Part shown: positions 11,330-22,145 of the stretch, piece after piece | How positions within the stretch are numbered: the stretch's first letter is position 1 | How the letters are laid out: each line of letters opens with the position of its first letter | Source: Candidula unifasciata | Lineage: Eukaryota; Mollusca; Gastropoda; Stylommatophora; Geomitridae | Reading direction: 5' to 3' | DNA: 64,000 nt | NCBI GenBank assembly: GCA_905116865.2 | Contig: CAJHNH020007057.1 | Location: 130,100-194,099 of the forward strand | Notes under the pieces: model-generated | What the model saw: the letters and a program-made list of their open reading frames with translations, nothing else | What the model was told of the DNA's origin: nothing | Database searches by the model: none | Program-made: the position numbers and the translations under genes

Positions 11330-11600
11330 CAGTGAAGGTAGAAGAAGCTTGGTGCCCAAAGAGTGGAAGCACCTTTCAAACCCAGCACTGTTGTTGTTTG
11401 CTTTCACCGACTATAAACCCAGGCGGAAAGATCTGGTTGTTTGTCCATTGCTGAACTTTGGCTTTTTTCTAGGGCCTGAGTTTTGCGTGTGCATCCATTT
11501 TACAGATCTTGCGTATTTGTATGCCGACTGTTGGTTCCTTGCCTCTCAGGCAGATGCACTCCTACTCTGAAGGAAGCCCCCGGTTAGTCGAATCTTACGA
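11330..11600 (-). mobile_element. SINE family 2 (CGTGTGGGTTCCGGGG type), partial
   Basis: Contains the antisense landmarks of the family: CACCGACTATAAACCCAGGC, GCGTGTGCATCCATTTTACA, TCTCAGGCAGATGCACTCC and GAAGGAAGCCCCC. The full sense copy is at 31017-31310. Confidence 0.75.
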
Positions 11601-13163
11601 CCATATTTATTTCTAGGAAAGGTTTCCCCGTTGTAAATACGAGCAAAGAAGACACAAACAATAGATTGCACAATTTATTGCCTGGCATATTTCGCTGTAT
11701 CCCTTTGAGATGCATCCTGCGTCCTGAAATGTGTAAACAGAAAGACATGATTCTGATATTGCGGATGCCCTGGTAAAACAGGCAGTCGATTTTGAGTGAG
11801 GTTGAATTTGTATTTCAGTTAAAAGGTATTCACGTATTTGCTTCATTTAATAATTGTTACTGTAGTTTGCACCTGACGAGATAAAGCGAAATATACCAGA
11901 CAATAAATTGTGAAGTCTTTTGTTTGTGTCGTCTAAGCCGGAATTTTTCAAAAATAGCTTCAACTTTCAGGGCGACCCAGCCTTGAATGCGTACAAAGGT
12001 GGAGTCTTGGGAAGTAGAGGCGGCCGGCGTGATGCTGACCACATCACTCACCACGTGCAGATTGGTTTGTAAAATTTAGATCTAGCTCTGTATTCGCAAA
12101 AAGTCTAAATGCGTCGAAGAATACCGCACTTGTGAAACAAAAAGGAATTCGTCGAATCCCAGGCAGATTGTAAGGAGCCTGAGTTACAGTCACGGCCAGC
12201 TCCAGATTTTTATAAGGCCGTACAGCTCGAACGGGAATTCCCGTTCTTGTGCAAGAATTGAGTCCTTCTGCGTCCACAGTTTTTATCGAGGAGGTGTATA
12301 CGCAAGTTAAACTACAGTTTCATTAATTTTTGACATATTTTTTTTAGAACAAACGTCATTTTCAAGGTAAATAAGTGTGCCGAATAAATATAACAATAAA
12401 GGCTCTTACAGACAAACAAAAATGCTTTTGCTACAGTCAACATGAACATAAACATCAATAACGTTTAAATGTAAACTAAAAAGTGTTCCAGCAAAAGTAA
12501 AGAAATATCAGTGCTAACTCTTTGATTCTGAGAGGGTATTGTTGCATCAGAGGAGCGGGGGGAGGGGGGAGGGGAGGGGTGACATTTGTACTTTATCAAA
12601 TTTAGCGCATAAAAATACTGCTATGAAACATACACATATCATACATAACATAAATATAAATAATTCATGGTTATTATTATCATTAGTAGACTACTACAAC
12701 ATATAATTATACTGTAATTTAATAATTAGTAAACAAGCACAATCAGTATGAAATTGATATGTGCAATACTTTTTTTCACCCAGAGTAGTTTTCTTAACAG
12801 TACTTATAGCACTACTAAATATGTATTCTCAAGGTACAAACAGCACAAACAAATTTGTCCAGTTTCATCTTGTTGGATGAAATCAATTCCTTACCATTGC
12901 GAATTTTTTGGTAACAAATATGCATAGGAAGTGGATGAACAACCAGAAGTTTCCGCAAGAGTTTACAGCCAGTGTTCGCGAAGCGAAGCAAAAGCCAGTT
13001 TTCAAAAATTAACACAGACCGTACAACTGCAAATATGCGAAAGAAGTCGTTGAGCAACCAGAAAATCTGGAGCTGGCCGTGTTACAGCTTAGTTTATTCA
13101 TAAATCCAGTCCTGCATTAGGTGAAAGGGGCAGACGATTTAACAGGTGAATCCCTCCCAACAG
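11601..13163. other. CARP intron with decayed SINE pieces
   Basis: Short antisense SINE family 3 pieces occur around 11965-12065 (GGGCGACCCAGCC, GGCGTGATGCTGACCACATC). A decayed family 2 piece occurs around 12935-12990 (GAAGTGGATGAACAACCAGA). A G-rich tract (12557-12580) has several G3+ runs and could form a G-quadruplex. No exon is supported until the acceptor at 13162-13163. Confidence 0.5.
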
Positions 13164-13318
13164 GTGACAGAAAACATGTAGCCTACCTGAACCTGCGTCG
13201 ACTGCTGCCTGACACCGACCATTACGTCACGTATGAAGGCTCACTGACACATCCGGCTTGTCATGAGACCGTGACCTGGATTATTTACAACAAGCCTATT
13301 TTTATCAGTCACTCCCAG
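13164..13318 (+). CDS. Carbonic anhydrase-related protein, internal exon
   Basis: A 155-bp exon between CTCCCAACAG and GTGATT (phase 1 to 0) encodes 51 residues. It includes NLRRLLPDTDHYVTYEGSL, then THPACHETVTWII and ending ISHSQ. This is the conserved carbonic anhydrase block around the S-L-T-x-P-x-C-x-E-x-V-x-W signature. The Y-E-G-S, C-x-E-T and W-I-I residues match the CA10/CA11 branch well. The reading frame is joined from the 5236 exon by a split Gly codon. The open frame extends upstream of the acceptor to about 13121, but that part does not match the family. A CTGT microsatellite begins about a dozen bases after the donor. Confidence 0.9.
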
Positions 13319-13329
13319 GTGATTATATC

Positions 13330-13660
13330 TTGTCTGTCTGTCTGTCTGCCTGTCTGTCTGCCTGTTTGTCTGACTGTCTGTCTGCTCGTCTGTCTCTTTG
13401 CTTGTCTGTCTGTCTGTGTGTCTGTCTATCTACTTGTCTATCTATCTTCTTGTCTGTCTGTATGTCGAACGAACGAACGAACTTTTTTTTCAAAGGGTTA
13501 CAAATTAGGCACGCAGGCCTGTTTTACATTCAGCCCTGTCTGTCTGCTTGTCTAGCTGTTTGTTTGTCTGCTTGTCTGTATGTCTGTTTGCTTCTCTATC
13601 TGTCTGTCTACTTGTCTGTCTGTCTGCTTTTCTGTCTGTCTGTTTGTCTGTCTGACTGTA
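13330..13660. repeat. Interrupted CTGT microsatellite
   Basis: CTGT/CTGC repeats (13330-13465 and 13535-13662) are split by a short stretch with four GAAC units and unique sequence. It starts about a dozen bases downstream of the CARP donor at 13319. Confidence 0.9.
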
Positions 13661-13874
13661 GCAAATCAATCCCAGCATGCATTATCTTTGCTTGGTTTAA
13701 TTAGGCAATGTTATATTCAGTAATTCTGTATCGTGGGTTGTAACGTTAGACCGCTCATACCTGATCGCTCCGACACAAAAGAACAATTGTAGGTGGGGGT
13801 TAGAGCCCCAGCCATTTGATAATTTTCTAAGGGGCTATGGGCCTAAGCGACTTGAGCCTTTATTATTAGCTATG

Positions 13875-14058
13875 CTGTATAGTGAATGACCACTGGAAAG
13901 ATCTGTGGAAAGAGAGACAGAGGAAGACAGGGCGAGAAGATTCTTGACAGCCTTGTGTTATGGCATCCAGGAGTGTTAACACAGGGACTAATGATACACG
14001 AGTTACTGATTGCAGATTGGGGAAAGGCTTCACTGCATAGGCCAGCCAGCAAGGCGCT

Positions 14059-14096
<38 letters not shown>

Positions 14097-14113
14097 ATGA
14101 TGATGATGATGTA
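13875..14113 (+). mobile_element. LINE 3' end with GAT-repeat tail
   Basis: ACTGGAAAGATCTGTGGAAA, then AGACAGAGGAAGACAGGGCG and a translated TGKICGKRDRGRQGEKILDS pattern, are the C-terminal end of a LINE reverse transcriptase. Related pieces are at 17975-18195 (+), 30440-30790 (-), 49580-49860 (-) and 56800-57010 (-). The copy ends in (GAT)n at 14059-14113, probably its own tail. Confidence 0.75.
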
Positions 14114-14335
14114 TGGTAAATAAACAAAACATTATATTTATTGCAAACTGTACAACGATATGAAACCGTCCAGAAAGCAATGACAAAGTGCTGAACGTAA
14201 AATAATTGCATGGTAAAATCACAAACAGCTAAAAGAAGATGGTGGTGTTGGTTCCTTGAAGAACTATAACCAGCGAAGTCAGTCCTCTCGCTTTTAAACA
14301 GCTTTGATTCAGACAATGTCCCTTCTCTCTACCAG

Positions 14336-14455
14336 CTGGCTGGATTGCGAAGACTGAAGCAAGATACGATCTACAACCCCGTGCTACTGATGGCAGGCAA
14401 CATCCGGCCCTTGCAAGCCTTGAACCAAAGGACTGTGAGGACGAACATCAATTTC
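14336..14455 (+). CDS. Carbonic anhydrase-related protein, internal exon near the C terminus
   Basis: A 120-bp exon (40 codons, phase 0 to 0) between TTCTCTCTACCAG and GTAAGTTG. It encodes LAGLRRL...NPVLLMAGNIRPLQALNQRT followed by VRTNINF. The N-x-R-P-x-Q-x-L-N-x-R-x-[VI]-R-T-N-I-N-F block is the near C-terminal signature of CA10/CA11-type CARPs and clinches the assignment. Family proteins usually continue for about 25 more residues. Candidate continuation exons, none proven, are at 20029, 21741 and 25170. Confidence 0.9.
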
Positions 14456-15055
14456 GTAAGTTGCTTCATTTGTGGCAGACGGGGTAGCGTGGTGCGTACC
14501 TGTTTCAGCTTTCTTGTGTTCAGTTCTGGTCAGAGTTAAGATTCGATTTTATTTGTTTCCAGTCAGTGCGACTCCCTGAGTGTGATTTAGCTAGGTCTGC
14601 CTGTCTTTACGACTGCTAGTCTAAGGGACTTAATAGCCAATATACAGTTTTATGTAATATTTATTGAGTTACCACCCTTAATATGCACAGTCTTTCTCGG
14701 GCTAGTATTTTAATTCTCACACTTATCAGAGATTCAACTGGTCAGACAGATATGTGATTCCTCTCAGGACACTTCAGTTAATAGCCATGTACTGTACAGA
14801 AGAAGGCTTCCTAGCTGCAACGTGCACTTGTCGTTTGTGTTTGTAATAATGTAAAGCTGACGGGTTCCACTGTTCGTTTGGTTTGTTATGCCTTCATCAT
14901 TATGTCTGCTTGTCCATCTATATTAGCACTTGTCTGAAATCTATATATCTATCCGTTTGGCTTTTTTTTTATATTTGCTTGCCTTTGTATCTATCCATCT
15001 CTGCAGATTCAATCTGTAATAAATCTCTCCAGTGTACCTGTCTTTTTGCTTGCCT
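14456..15055. other. Intronic or intergenic, no feature recognised
   Basis: No recognised repeat except a short CTAT/TCTG-rich patch at 14900-15000. No exon is supported. Confidence 0.5.
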
Positions 15056-15066
15056 AATGCCTGGTC

Positions 15067-15305
15067 GTCGGCTCTGTGGCTAAGTCGATGCGAACACTTC
15101 GCTTCGTAATGCCGGGATGCCAGGTTCGATCCCAGCTGCGGGCAATGCGCCTTGCGTTGGTTTCGACAGTGGTATCAAGAAAGCCGACCGTCCAGTAAGC
15201 AATGGCAAACTACTGGACGTAAATTTGCCTAGAGAAACCACACAACAGCCAGGGGCTGTTAGGGTTGGTTCTGCAACGTCCTCTAGAGGATATGCAACAA
15301 CCAAA
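15067..15305 (+). mobile_element. tRNA-derived SINE, family 1, full-length with TSD
   Basis: A 239-bp element flanked by 11-bp direct repeats AATGCCTGGTC (15056-15066 and 15306-15316). The tRNA-like head has an A box (TGTGGCTAAGTCGATGCG) and a B box (GGTTCGATCCC at about 15123-15133), which are the RNA polymerase III promoter elements. The body continues GGTATCAAGAAAGCCGACC to GTTCTGCAACGTCC and ends ATATGCAACAACCAAA. Use it as the reference copy for 4070-4330, 7780-7925 and 19100-19300. Confidence 0.9.
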
Positions 15306-15357
15306 AATGCCTGGTCACCTGCCTTTTAGCTTACTGATCTACCTACTATGTTGTTGT

Positions 15358-15386
15358 TGTTTTTTTTTTTTTTTTTTTTTTTTTTA
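15358..15386. repeat. Poly-T tract
   Basis: About 25 T residues followed by ATTATTATTATTA. Confidence 0.9.
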
Positions 15387-15654
15387 ATTATTATTATTAG
15401 TACTAATCTACAACCCAAGGCAGAAGAGGAGCGACTAAGTAAAGTGAAGTTAGTTCGCTCGACTATTTCTCAAAATTTTCACAACCATTTCACCTATGTA
15501 CCTACTATTTGCATATCTATATCTCACCTATGTACCTACCATTTGTATATCTATATGTCAATTTGTGTGTCCACCATCCTGACCGTCTGTTTGTGCGTCC
15601 TAGGATTCGCAACTCCTTAACTGGCTTCCTATTGATAATTATTACTCGGGCATC

Positions 15655-16140
15655 AATCAGTGACACACTGGATGAAATCACCCTCGTCTTATGGAGACAA
15701 CTTATCTGGTGAGGAAGTTCGGGAGCTGTGACACACCGGATGAACTCACCCTCGTCCCATGGAGACAACATATCTGGTGAGGAAGTTCTTGAGCTGTGAC
15801 ACGCCGGATGAACTCGCCCTCGTCTCATGGAGACAACATATCTGGTGACGAAGTTCGGGAGCTGTGACACACCGGATGAACACACCCTCGTCTCATGGAG
15901 ACAACTTATCTGGTGAGAAAGTTCGGGAGCTGTGACACATGTGATGAACTCGCCCTCGTCTCATGGAGACAACAGATCTGGTGAAAAAGTTCGGTAGCTG
16001 TGACACACCGGATAAACTCACCCTCGTCTCATGGAGACAACTTATCTGGTGGGGAAGTTCGGGAGCTGTGACACACGGGATGAACTCACCCTTGTCTCAT
16101 AGAGACAACAGATCTGGTGAGGAAGTTCGGGAGCTTCATT
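15655..16140. repeat. 68-bp minisatellite, about 7 copies
   Basis: Unit of about 68 bp containing GATGAACTCACCCTCGTCTC, ATGGAGACAACTTATCTGG and GAAGTTCGGGAGCTGTGACA. Copies differ by scattered substitutions. Confidence 0.9.
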
Positions 16141-16244
16141 TTAGAGAACAATAAATAGACCCCCTGACCCTCCCATGTCGTAGGAGGCACATTATTATAG
16201 GTGTTTGTTTCAAAGTCTGGCTGAGAGACAAGGAACCAGCAGTT

Positions 16245-16380
16245 AGTCAGCTAATCGACTCATTGCACATCGGACAAGTCTGTAAGCGCTCGGATGCCAT
16301 CTTCAGCGTATGCCTCAGAGTATGCCGACTGATAACATCAGTTCTGGGCTTGTTTACTATATCTCTTTGTGTAAGCAGTA
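16245..16380. repeat. Dispersed repeat shared with 55095-55215
   Basis: CATTGCACATCGGACAAGTC, AAGCGCTCGGATGCCATCTT and ACTGATAACAT recur in the same order near 55095-55215. The element type is unknown. Confidence 0.6.
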
Positions 16381-16419
16381 CATTTTAAAGGGATAGAGAG
16401 AAAACAGGTATAAAAGTAG

Positions 16420-16422
16420 AGA

Positions 16423-16494
<72 letters not shown>
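16420..16494. repeat. GA microsatellite
   Basis: About 37 GA units. Confidence 0.97.
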
Positions 16495-16495
<1 letters not shown>

Positions 16496-16684
16496 GAGAA
16501 GAATAATAGTTAAAGGATTATGAGAAGATAAAAGGTTCTCTTATGTGGGGAATGCAGTAGTGAGTCTACACCCAAACGATCAGGTAATAGTCAGCGGAAG
16601 TATAAAAGAGTGTTATGTGGTATCAGTATAGGTATAGCAGTACAACAACAACAGCAACTAAATAGTGATACTTCTCTTATTTCT

Positions 16685-16940
16685 GATTCACGTTCACCAG
16701 CTGTAAACTCTGGCGGAAAGTTCTAGTTGTTCATCCACTTCTAGACTGCTGTCCTTTTCCAGAACCTGAGTGTTGCGTGTGCATCCGTTTTACAGATCTG
16801 ACTCATTTGTATGCAGACTGCTGGTTCCTTGCTTCTCAGGCAGATGCAGTCCTTTAAAGGAAGCTCCAAATAAATCGACTATTAAGACATGCTTTTAGGT
16901 AGGCTTGTTTTCCCTATAAAAGGGCCCCTGAACCCACACA
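16685..16940 (-). mobile_element. SINE family 2
   Basis: Antisense landmarks in order: TTCACCAGCTGTAAACTCTG, GGAAAGTTCTAGTTGTTCAT, TGTTGCGTGTGCATCCGTTT, CTCAGGCAGATGCAGTCC, and a degraded CCCACACAAGG end. Confidence 0.8.
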
Positions 16941-16949
16941 AGGAATATA

Positions 16950-17425
16950 TGCCCTTTAAAATCTGCTAAAATCAAAGTCTCTATCTCGCAACACGAAGAT
17001 CAAAATATATAAAACGTTGATTAGACCAGTCGTGTTATATGGTTCTGAAACTTGGAGCACAACTAACAGAGATGAAGCCTTATTAAAGGTTTTCGAAAAA
17101 AGAGTCTTGCAACGAATCTTTGGACCCATCAAAGATGCAAACAGCGGGGAATGGAGACTGAGAATCAACAACGAAGTTAATAATCTGTTTAAATAACCAG
17201 TGTTCGTTGGCATCATGAGAGCTAATAGGTTGAAATGGCTGTGACATGTTGAGAGAATGTCGGATGACAGAGAGGTAAAAAGTAAATAGACAAGGGAGAT
17301 GAATGGTCGTAGACCACAAGGTAGACCAAGAAGACGATGGAGAGATAATGTCCAGACAGACCTGCAAACACTTGGTGTTACCAAATGAAAAGGAAAGGGC
17401 AACTAGAGAGATGAGTGGAGGTGAG
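16950..17425 (+). pseudogene. LINE reverse transcriptase C-terminal fragment
   Basis: Translated residues KIYKTLIRPVVLYGSETWS, then EKRVLQRIFGPI and RLKWL-HVERM, and finally GRRPQGRPRRRWRDNVQTDL match the C-terminal region of LINE reverse transcriptases. Stops interrupt at about 17193, 17244 and 17287. It belongs to a different family from the 5864 copy. Antisense 3' pieces of a related element are at 32775-32880, 52283-52455 and near 56030-56130. Confidence 0.8.
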
Positions 17426-17504
17426 TAAAGAAGAAGAAGATAAACAAAAAGAAGAAGAAGACTATTCTGTAACATATAACATTATTCTTCTGTGCCATTC
17501 ACCA

Positions 17505-17530
17505 TAATATTGTTATTATTATTATTAATC

Positions 17531-17590
<60 letters not shown>
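17505..17590. repeat. TTA microsatellite
   Basis: About 25 ATT units with one interruption. Confidence 0.95.
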
Positions 17591-17591
<1 letters not shown>

Positions 17592-17819
17592 AATTGAAAT
17601 CAACTAAAAAAGGCCTAGGACACCTAAGATAACTCCAACAAATGTCTAGGTTTATGGCGGTGTCCCAGGCCATAAAGATTTATTGTTTAGACAGATCTAC
17701 ATTAGCACAATGTTAATGTACCTCTGATGTTTGTGTGGGCCCTTGTCTTCCACAGAGCGAGAGAGCCTGTAGCATGGAGCGAGATATGTCTTATATGGGT
17801 TTGTATAATCGTGTCTTAT

Positions 17820-17900
17820 ATAATAATCTTCTTCTTTTGCTCCTCCTTTCTTCTTCTTCTCCTTCTTCGTACTCTCCTCTTTCTTCTTCTTCTTAGCCAC
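17820..17900. repeat. CTT/TCC-rich tract
   Basis: Imperfect TTCTTCTTC repeats. Confidence 0.7.
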
Positions 17901-17974
17901 TACCAATCAAAAGTGACCTAGTGTGTAAATAGGCGTGGCTAACTCTGTTTGTGGAGATTTCCGTAATATTTACC

Positions 17975-18200
17975 GGAGCGTGTTGTGACCCCGGTAAAGA
18001 TCTGTGAAAAGAAAAGAGACAGAGGGTGACAACAGGACAGCGATTCTTGTCAGCCTTTTGTCATGGTTTTGAAATGGATGTCAATATACACTAACTGATA
18101 CATGATGTTAAAGATCGTAGAATGTAAAGAGGCATAATCGCCCACGCCAGTCGGCAAGGCACTTTGTGGTTATGTTGATTATGATGATGATGGTGGTGTT
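17975..18200 (+). mobile_element. LINE 3' end, GAT tail
   Basis: Same family as 13875-14113: GTGACCCCGGTAAAGATCTG, AAAAGAGACAGAGGGTGACA, TCTTGTCAGCCTTTTGTCAT and a short GATGATGATGGTGGTG tail. Confidence 0.7.
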
Positions 18201-18239
18201 AGTAGTGGTGATCATAGTGGTTGTAGAATTTGAGATAAG

Positions 18240-18530
18240 TGATTATATGAAATCATTTTCTTTCGATGTTGAATTAAGAAACGACGACACAGTACTCGAG
18301 ACACTCTCATAAGCACTGTGTCCCTATCTTCAGCAGCCGGCGAAGCATTCCAATTCTGATGTCACCAGTAACTGTTTGATTGTATATCCGTTTCGCCCTT
18401 CCCTTGAGTGTTGAGCGTCGGCCTGATCCCCTGGTAACTCCCCGCAGCAGTATTCTCTCCAGACTGTAATGATCTATTTGTGTCTTCGCACTATTCACTC
18501 GCTCCCAAAGGGATCTGTGGTGGATCGTTC
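18240..18530 (-). repeat. Dispersed LINE-like repeat (pair with 59340-59570)
   Basis: On the - strand the translation LERILLRGVTRGSGRRSTLK resembles LERMRHLGVTRGSSWLTTLR encoded on the + strand at 59340-59570. Both look like the end of the same unclassified retroelement. Confidence 0.55.
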
Positions 18531-18534
18531 CACC

Positions 18535-18830
18535 ATGTAACGAGTTCTTCTTCGCGTTTACCAGCTGTAAACTCTGGCGCAAAGTTCTGGTTGTTCGTCC
18601 ACTTCTGGACTGCAGTCCTGTTCCAGAACATGAGTGTTGCGTGCACATCCGTTGTACAGATCTGACTCATTTGTATGCAGACTGTTGGTTCCTTGTCTCT
18701 CAGGCAGATGCACTCTGACTTCGAAGGAAGGTCCCAGTTAGTCGACTCTTACGACATACTTTTGGGTAGGCGGTGGGTCTATTTTTTTGTTCTTCTATAA
18801 AACAGCGCCCCGGAACCCACGCGGGGAAGA
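18535..18830 (-). mobile_element. SINE family 2
   Basis: Antisense copy with TTCTTCTTCGCGTTTACCAG (family GAA tail in reverse), GTTCTGGTTGTTCGTCCACT, TTGTACAGATCTGACTCATT, AGTCGACTCTTACGACATAC and CCCCGGAACCCACGCGGGG-like terminus. Nearly full length. Confidence 0.85.
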
Positions 18831-18974
18831 AAACAGATGAGGCGCTGCACAACACATGTGGTGGTGCACCCGGAACATGGCTGATACTGGTCTACACCTG
18901 CCTACACCTCTCCCGGGCCATCTCAGAAGCAGGTTCCCAACCGCGAGCCTGCCTAACGTAGACAGGATCGACGT

Positions 18975-19310
18975 TTCCTTAAAGTCGCAGAGTGTCTACC
19001 CGAAAGGCGAGGAATCAACAGTCTGTATACAAATAAGTCAAATTAGTCAAATGGATGCACACGCAAGATTCGTCTGTGTCGTTGTCTGTGGCTTGGGCGT
19101 TGTGAAAGCGCTTCGTAATGCAGGGGTGCCTGTTCGGTTGGCAGCAGACCACCTCGCATTAGTTTTGACAGTAATTTCGAGAGCCTATGGTTCAATCCCA
19201 ATGGCAAACTAATGAAAGTAAATTTGCCAAGAAAACCAAGCAGCCAAAAAAGATGAGGTGGGTTTTGCAACGTCCTGTAAAAGACAAGCAACTAACTTAA
19301 CACAACACTC
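18975..19310 (+). mobile_element. SINE fragments (family 2 piece followed by family 1-like)
   Basis: 18975-19070 contains family 2 sense landmarks (GTCTGTATACAAATAAGTCA, GATGCACACGCAAGATTC). From about 19075 a tRNA-like head and a family 1-like body follow (GAGAGCCTATGGTTCAATCC, CAAACTAATGAAAGTAAATT, GTTTTGCAACGTCCTGTAAA). Confidence 0.65.
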
Positions 19311-19449
19311 GAGTCCCGGAACAAGACCAAAGTCCAGAAGTGGACGCACCAATAAACTTCCTGTCAAAGTTTACAGCCGGTGAATGCTGAGAATTTTTTT
19401 TTTTTTTTTAATCGGCACTCATAGAAAGAGGTAGAAAGATATAAGAACA

Positions 19450-19545
19450 CACTTGACATCATAAAAATGGAAAGCTATAGTTACCGTGCCAGGAATCGAA
19501 CCTGTCACCTCCAAATGGCGTGTGCGCCTCGCTATGGAATATAAT
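19450..19545 (-). mobile_element. tRNA-like SINE head
   Basis: On the - strand AGCGAGGCGCACACGCC then GACAGGTTCGATTCCTGGCA gives A- and B-box-like motifs. A related piece is at 26516-26600. Confidence 0.55.
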
Positions 19546-20028
19546 TATTTATTTGTTATTTCAAACGCTGTGCGTATATGAACAAAGAAGATACAAACAA
19601 CAGACTGCACAACTGCCTGGCATACTCCGCTGTATCTCGTCAAGTGCATACTACAGAAACAATTGATTAAAATTAAACAAATATCTGAATCCTAGAAACT
19701 GAAACACAAATTCGACTACATTCATGAACTGTCTGTTTCACTAAGGTAACCGTAAGGTTACGACCATTTATTTCTGCCTACAAAGTTCTGGTTTCAACCG
19801 GCTGATCGCTGACGCTTCCGCACATCGGAGTAATCTACGGTTCGCCGAATTGTAAATAATTCGAAATGCATCATCCTTGTTTAAAATGTGCCCGGAATTT
19901 AGATTATGGCTCGCAATTACTGATGATAGATTTTATCGATTAGTTGTTGTTGAGATGTTAGTATTCTGCATTGCTTTTACCACCCATAGTGTTATGAGTA
20001 TAAACCATACTTTTGTATTAACTTTCAG

Positions 20029-20122
20029 TTAACTACAATTTTCTGCAACAAAGAACCCGTGAAGACCTCCCTTAATGATGGAACTTTCGATAAGCACCAC
20101 GCTGTTTCGTTTGCGTTATGTT
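20029..20122 (+). CDS. Candidate orphan exon (possible CARP continuation)
   Basis: A 94-bp segment bounded by TATTAACTTTCAG and GTAAGTGA. Only one phase is open across it. It encodes 31 residues starting LTTIFCNKEPVKTSLNDG and ending VSFALC, entering in phase 0 and leaving in phase 1. The CARP exon ending at 14455 leaves in phase 0, so a splice would be legal, but the peptide does not resemble the usual CARP C terminus. It could instead belong to an unrelated gene with extracellular beta-strand domains. Evidence is limited to splice sites and open frame. Confidence 0.35.
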
Positions 20123-20469
20123 GTAAGTGAATTATGTCCCCCGAATATAATCTTAATTAAGTTGCATGCAACAAATTCATGTACGAGCGGAAGTCATTAA
20201 GTTAAGGCTATTGCATTGATCACTTTGGTTCTTTATTAATATCTTACCCCAGATGACGTCACATGACAGTCCAACATTTTAGAGGGCGGTAAGACTTGGT
20301 TTCCAGGCTCTCTGGTGCTTTTAACGATCAAAAAACATATAAAACTGTCCCATACCCTACCCACCTATGTCCCACGAATGCATGCAGCCTATCTACCACC
20401 CCCTGAAATATTAGACTATCCCGTGACCTGTGGATTTCGCCTGTCTGGGGTAGGATATTAATAAAGCAC

Positions 20470-20790
20470 TATATGTTTTATAGTCTCCCTGTCTTGCAAC
20501 ACTTGTACTTCACAAGTCTGTGGATGCCCGCCAGGCAGAAGCTTTTGCGTGTGGCCAGTAACCAGTTTGCACCACCTATATCAGATCATTGTCATCTGCA
20601 AATCTCTGACCCCGCAAGTGTTCTTTCAATGGGCCAAACAAATGAAAGTCCGATGGTGCTAAGTCTGGACTGTATGCTGGATATAGCAGTAAGTCAGAGC
20701 CTGTAGTGCATTCACTGTTTGCGCGCCAGTGTGGGAGCGGACGTTGTCATGCAGCAACAAATGTCCTTTTAAGAGAAGACCCGGGAATTT
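20470..20790 (-). pseudogene. Mariner transposase fossil (C-terminal catalytic part)
   Basis: On the - strand, GHLLLHDNVRSHTGAQTV (second catalytic Asp in HDN) is followed, after a frame change, by LYPAYSPDLAPSDFHLFGPL and KEHLRG (third catalytic Asp in PSD). This is the mariner DD34D arrangement. At least one frameshift and several stops are present, and the N-terminal half is missing. Confidence 0.85.
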
Positions 20791-21740
20791 CGATCGGATC
20801 GCGGCCTTCAACTTGTTGGCTTACATGCCAGCATAACATATACTGTTAAATATAAGAGGTTAAACAGTATATCTCATATATTTAGATTAAAACGCATTCA
20901 TCTCCTTGTGGGATTCAATTTTTCGTTATTTGGAAGCCCCCACTCTGGCTCTTGCCAGGGATCACAATATAGCCCGGCTATAAATATGGCCAAACGGCTA
21001 AATACGGTTTCTGGGACCTCTCCACGGGTGATCCTCATCCGTATGGTGGCACTTTGTTTTATCGGGTGTTTATCGCTTGTGTGATATAATAGTGGGGTAA
21101 AATGTACTAGTACTACTAAATATCTCATCTACTGTTAAATCGTCACGACACTTACTTAGGGTATGCAAAAGGGGTCATTCCATGTCCTGAAATAAATGTG
21201 TTTGCCTTCTGCATTCTGTTCCATGCAGACTAGGATACAGGTGGTCTTGACTTAATGACTTCCCCTCATATTTGTGCGTGCCCGCACGCTCGAGAACTGT
21301 TGGTCACTTGGTTCAGAGAGTTAAAGCTTCATAAAATGGAGAGGTGAACTAGCAGACGCTATTCGTGCTGTGAGAAATGGTTACGTGAAAATGACAAACC
21401 CTTGCACAAATTGGGCCTGCATACTCTTATATCGTGTTGGCATGAGGTCGCTGAGGTAAACAGAGATAATTTTTTTTAAGGTAATAGGCGTGAAGGACAC
21501 AATGAATTATATTGTCAGTGAATTATATACGTTTTATACACACGGTTTACGAGAAAAAAACTGGAGCATTACTTTCTGACAAAAAATATCTAAAAACATT
21601 ACTTTCTGAATGCCTTTCCTATTTTGAAACAATGACGCAGAATGAATGACAGTGGATAGATGAGAATGAATGAATGAGATAAAATGTGGCACCACTCTGG
21701 GGCATATTCTGTACACGAGATAAAACATCTTCTATTTCAG
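20791..21740. other. No recognised feature
   Basis: Unique-looking AT-rich sequence. No exon is supported before the acceptor-like site at 21739-21740. Confidence 0.45.
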
Positions 21741-21806
21741 GGCCAGACGCTCTGGCAGGCACTTGGAAACAAGTTTTGCAAGCCAAAGAGCGTCTTCACA
21801 ACACAG
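21741..21806 (+). CDS. Candidate orphan exon
   Basis: A 66-bp segment between CATCTTCTATTTCAG and GTGAGCTG, both good consensus splice sites. It has no stop in two phases: phase 1 gives PDALAGTWKQVLQAKERLHN and phase 0 gives GQTLWQALGNKFCKPKSVFT. If preceded by 20029-20122 the phase 1 reading applies. No family is recognised. Confidence 0.3.
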
Positions 21807-21934
21807 GTGAGCTGGATACCCGGGGCGAGGCTTGCGGTGCAGGTTTAAATACTTATTTCAATACTTCTTGTAAAATGAATGGCATAAGACATTAGCAAGG
21901 AATGAAAGACAGACACACAATAGACTCAGACAGA

Positions 21935-22145
21935 AGGTAGGTAGGTAGGCAGGCAGGTAGGTAGGTAGTTAGATAGGTAGATAGATAGGTAGATAGATAG
22001 GTAGATAGATAGGTAGATAGATAGGTAGATAGATAGGTAGATAAATAGGTAGATAGATAGGTAGATAGATATGTAGATATATAGGTAGATAGATAGGTAG
22101 ATAGATAGGTAGGCTGGTAGGCTGGTAGGTAGATAGGTAAGTAGG
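21935..22145. repeat. TAGA/TAGG microsatellite
   Basis: GGTAGATAGATA-type tetranucleotide repeat with a 12-bp higher-order period. On the - strand it reads as artefactual YLSTYLSTYL frames. Confidence 0.95.

Noticed and set aside
15067..15140. Functional tRNA gene
   Set aside because: A and B boxes are present but the sequence does not fold as a tRNA and continues into a SINE body with a target-site duplication.
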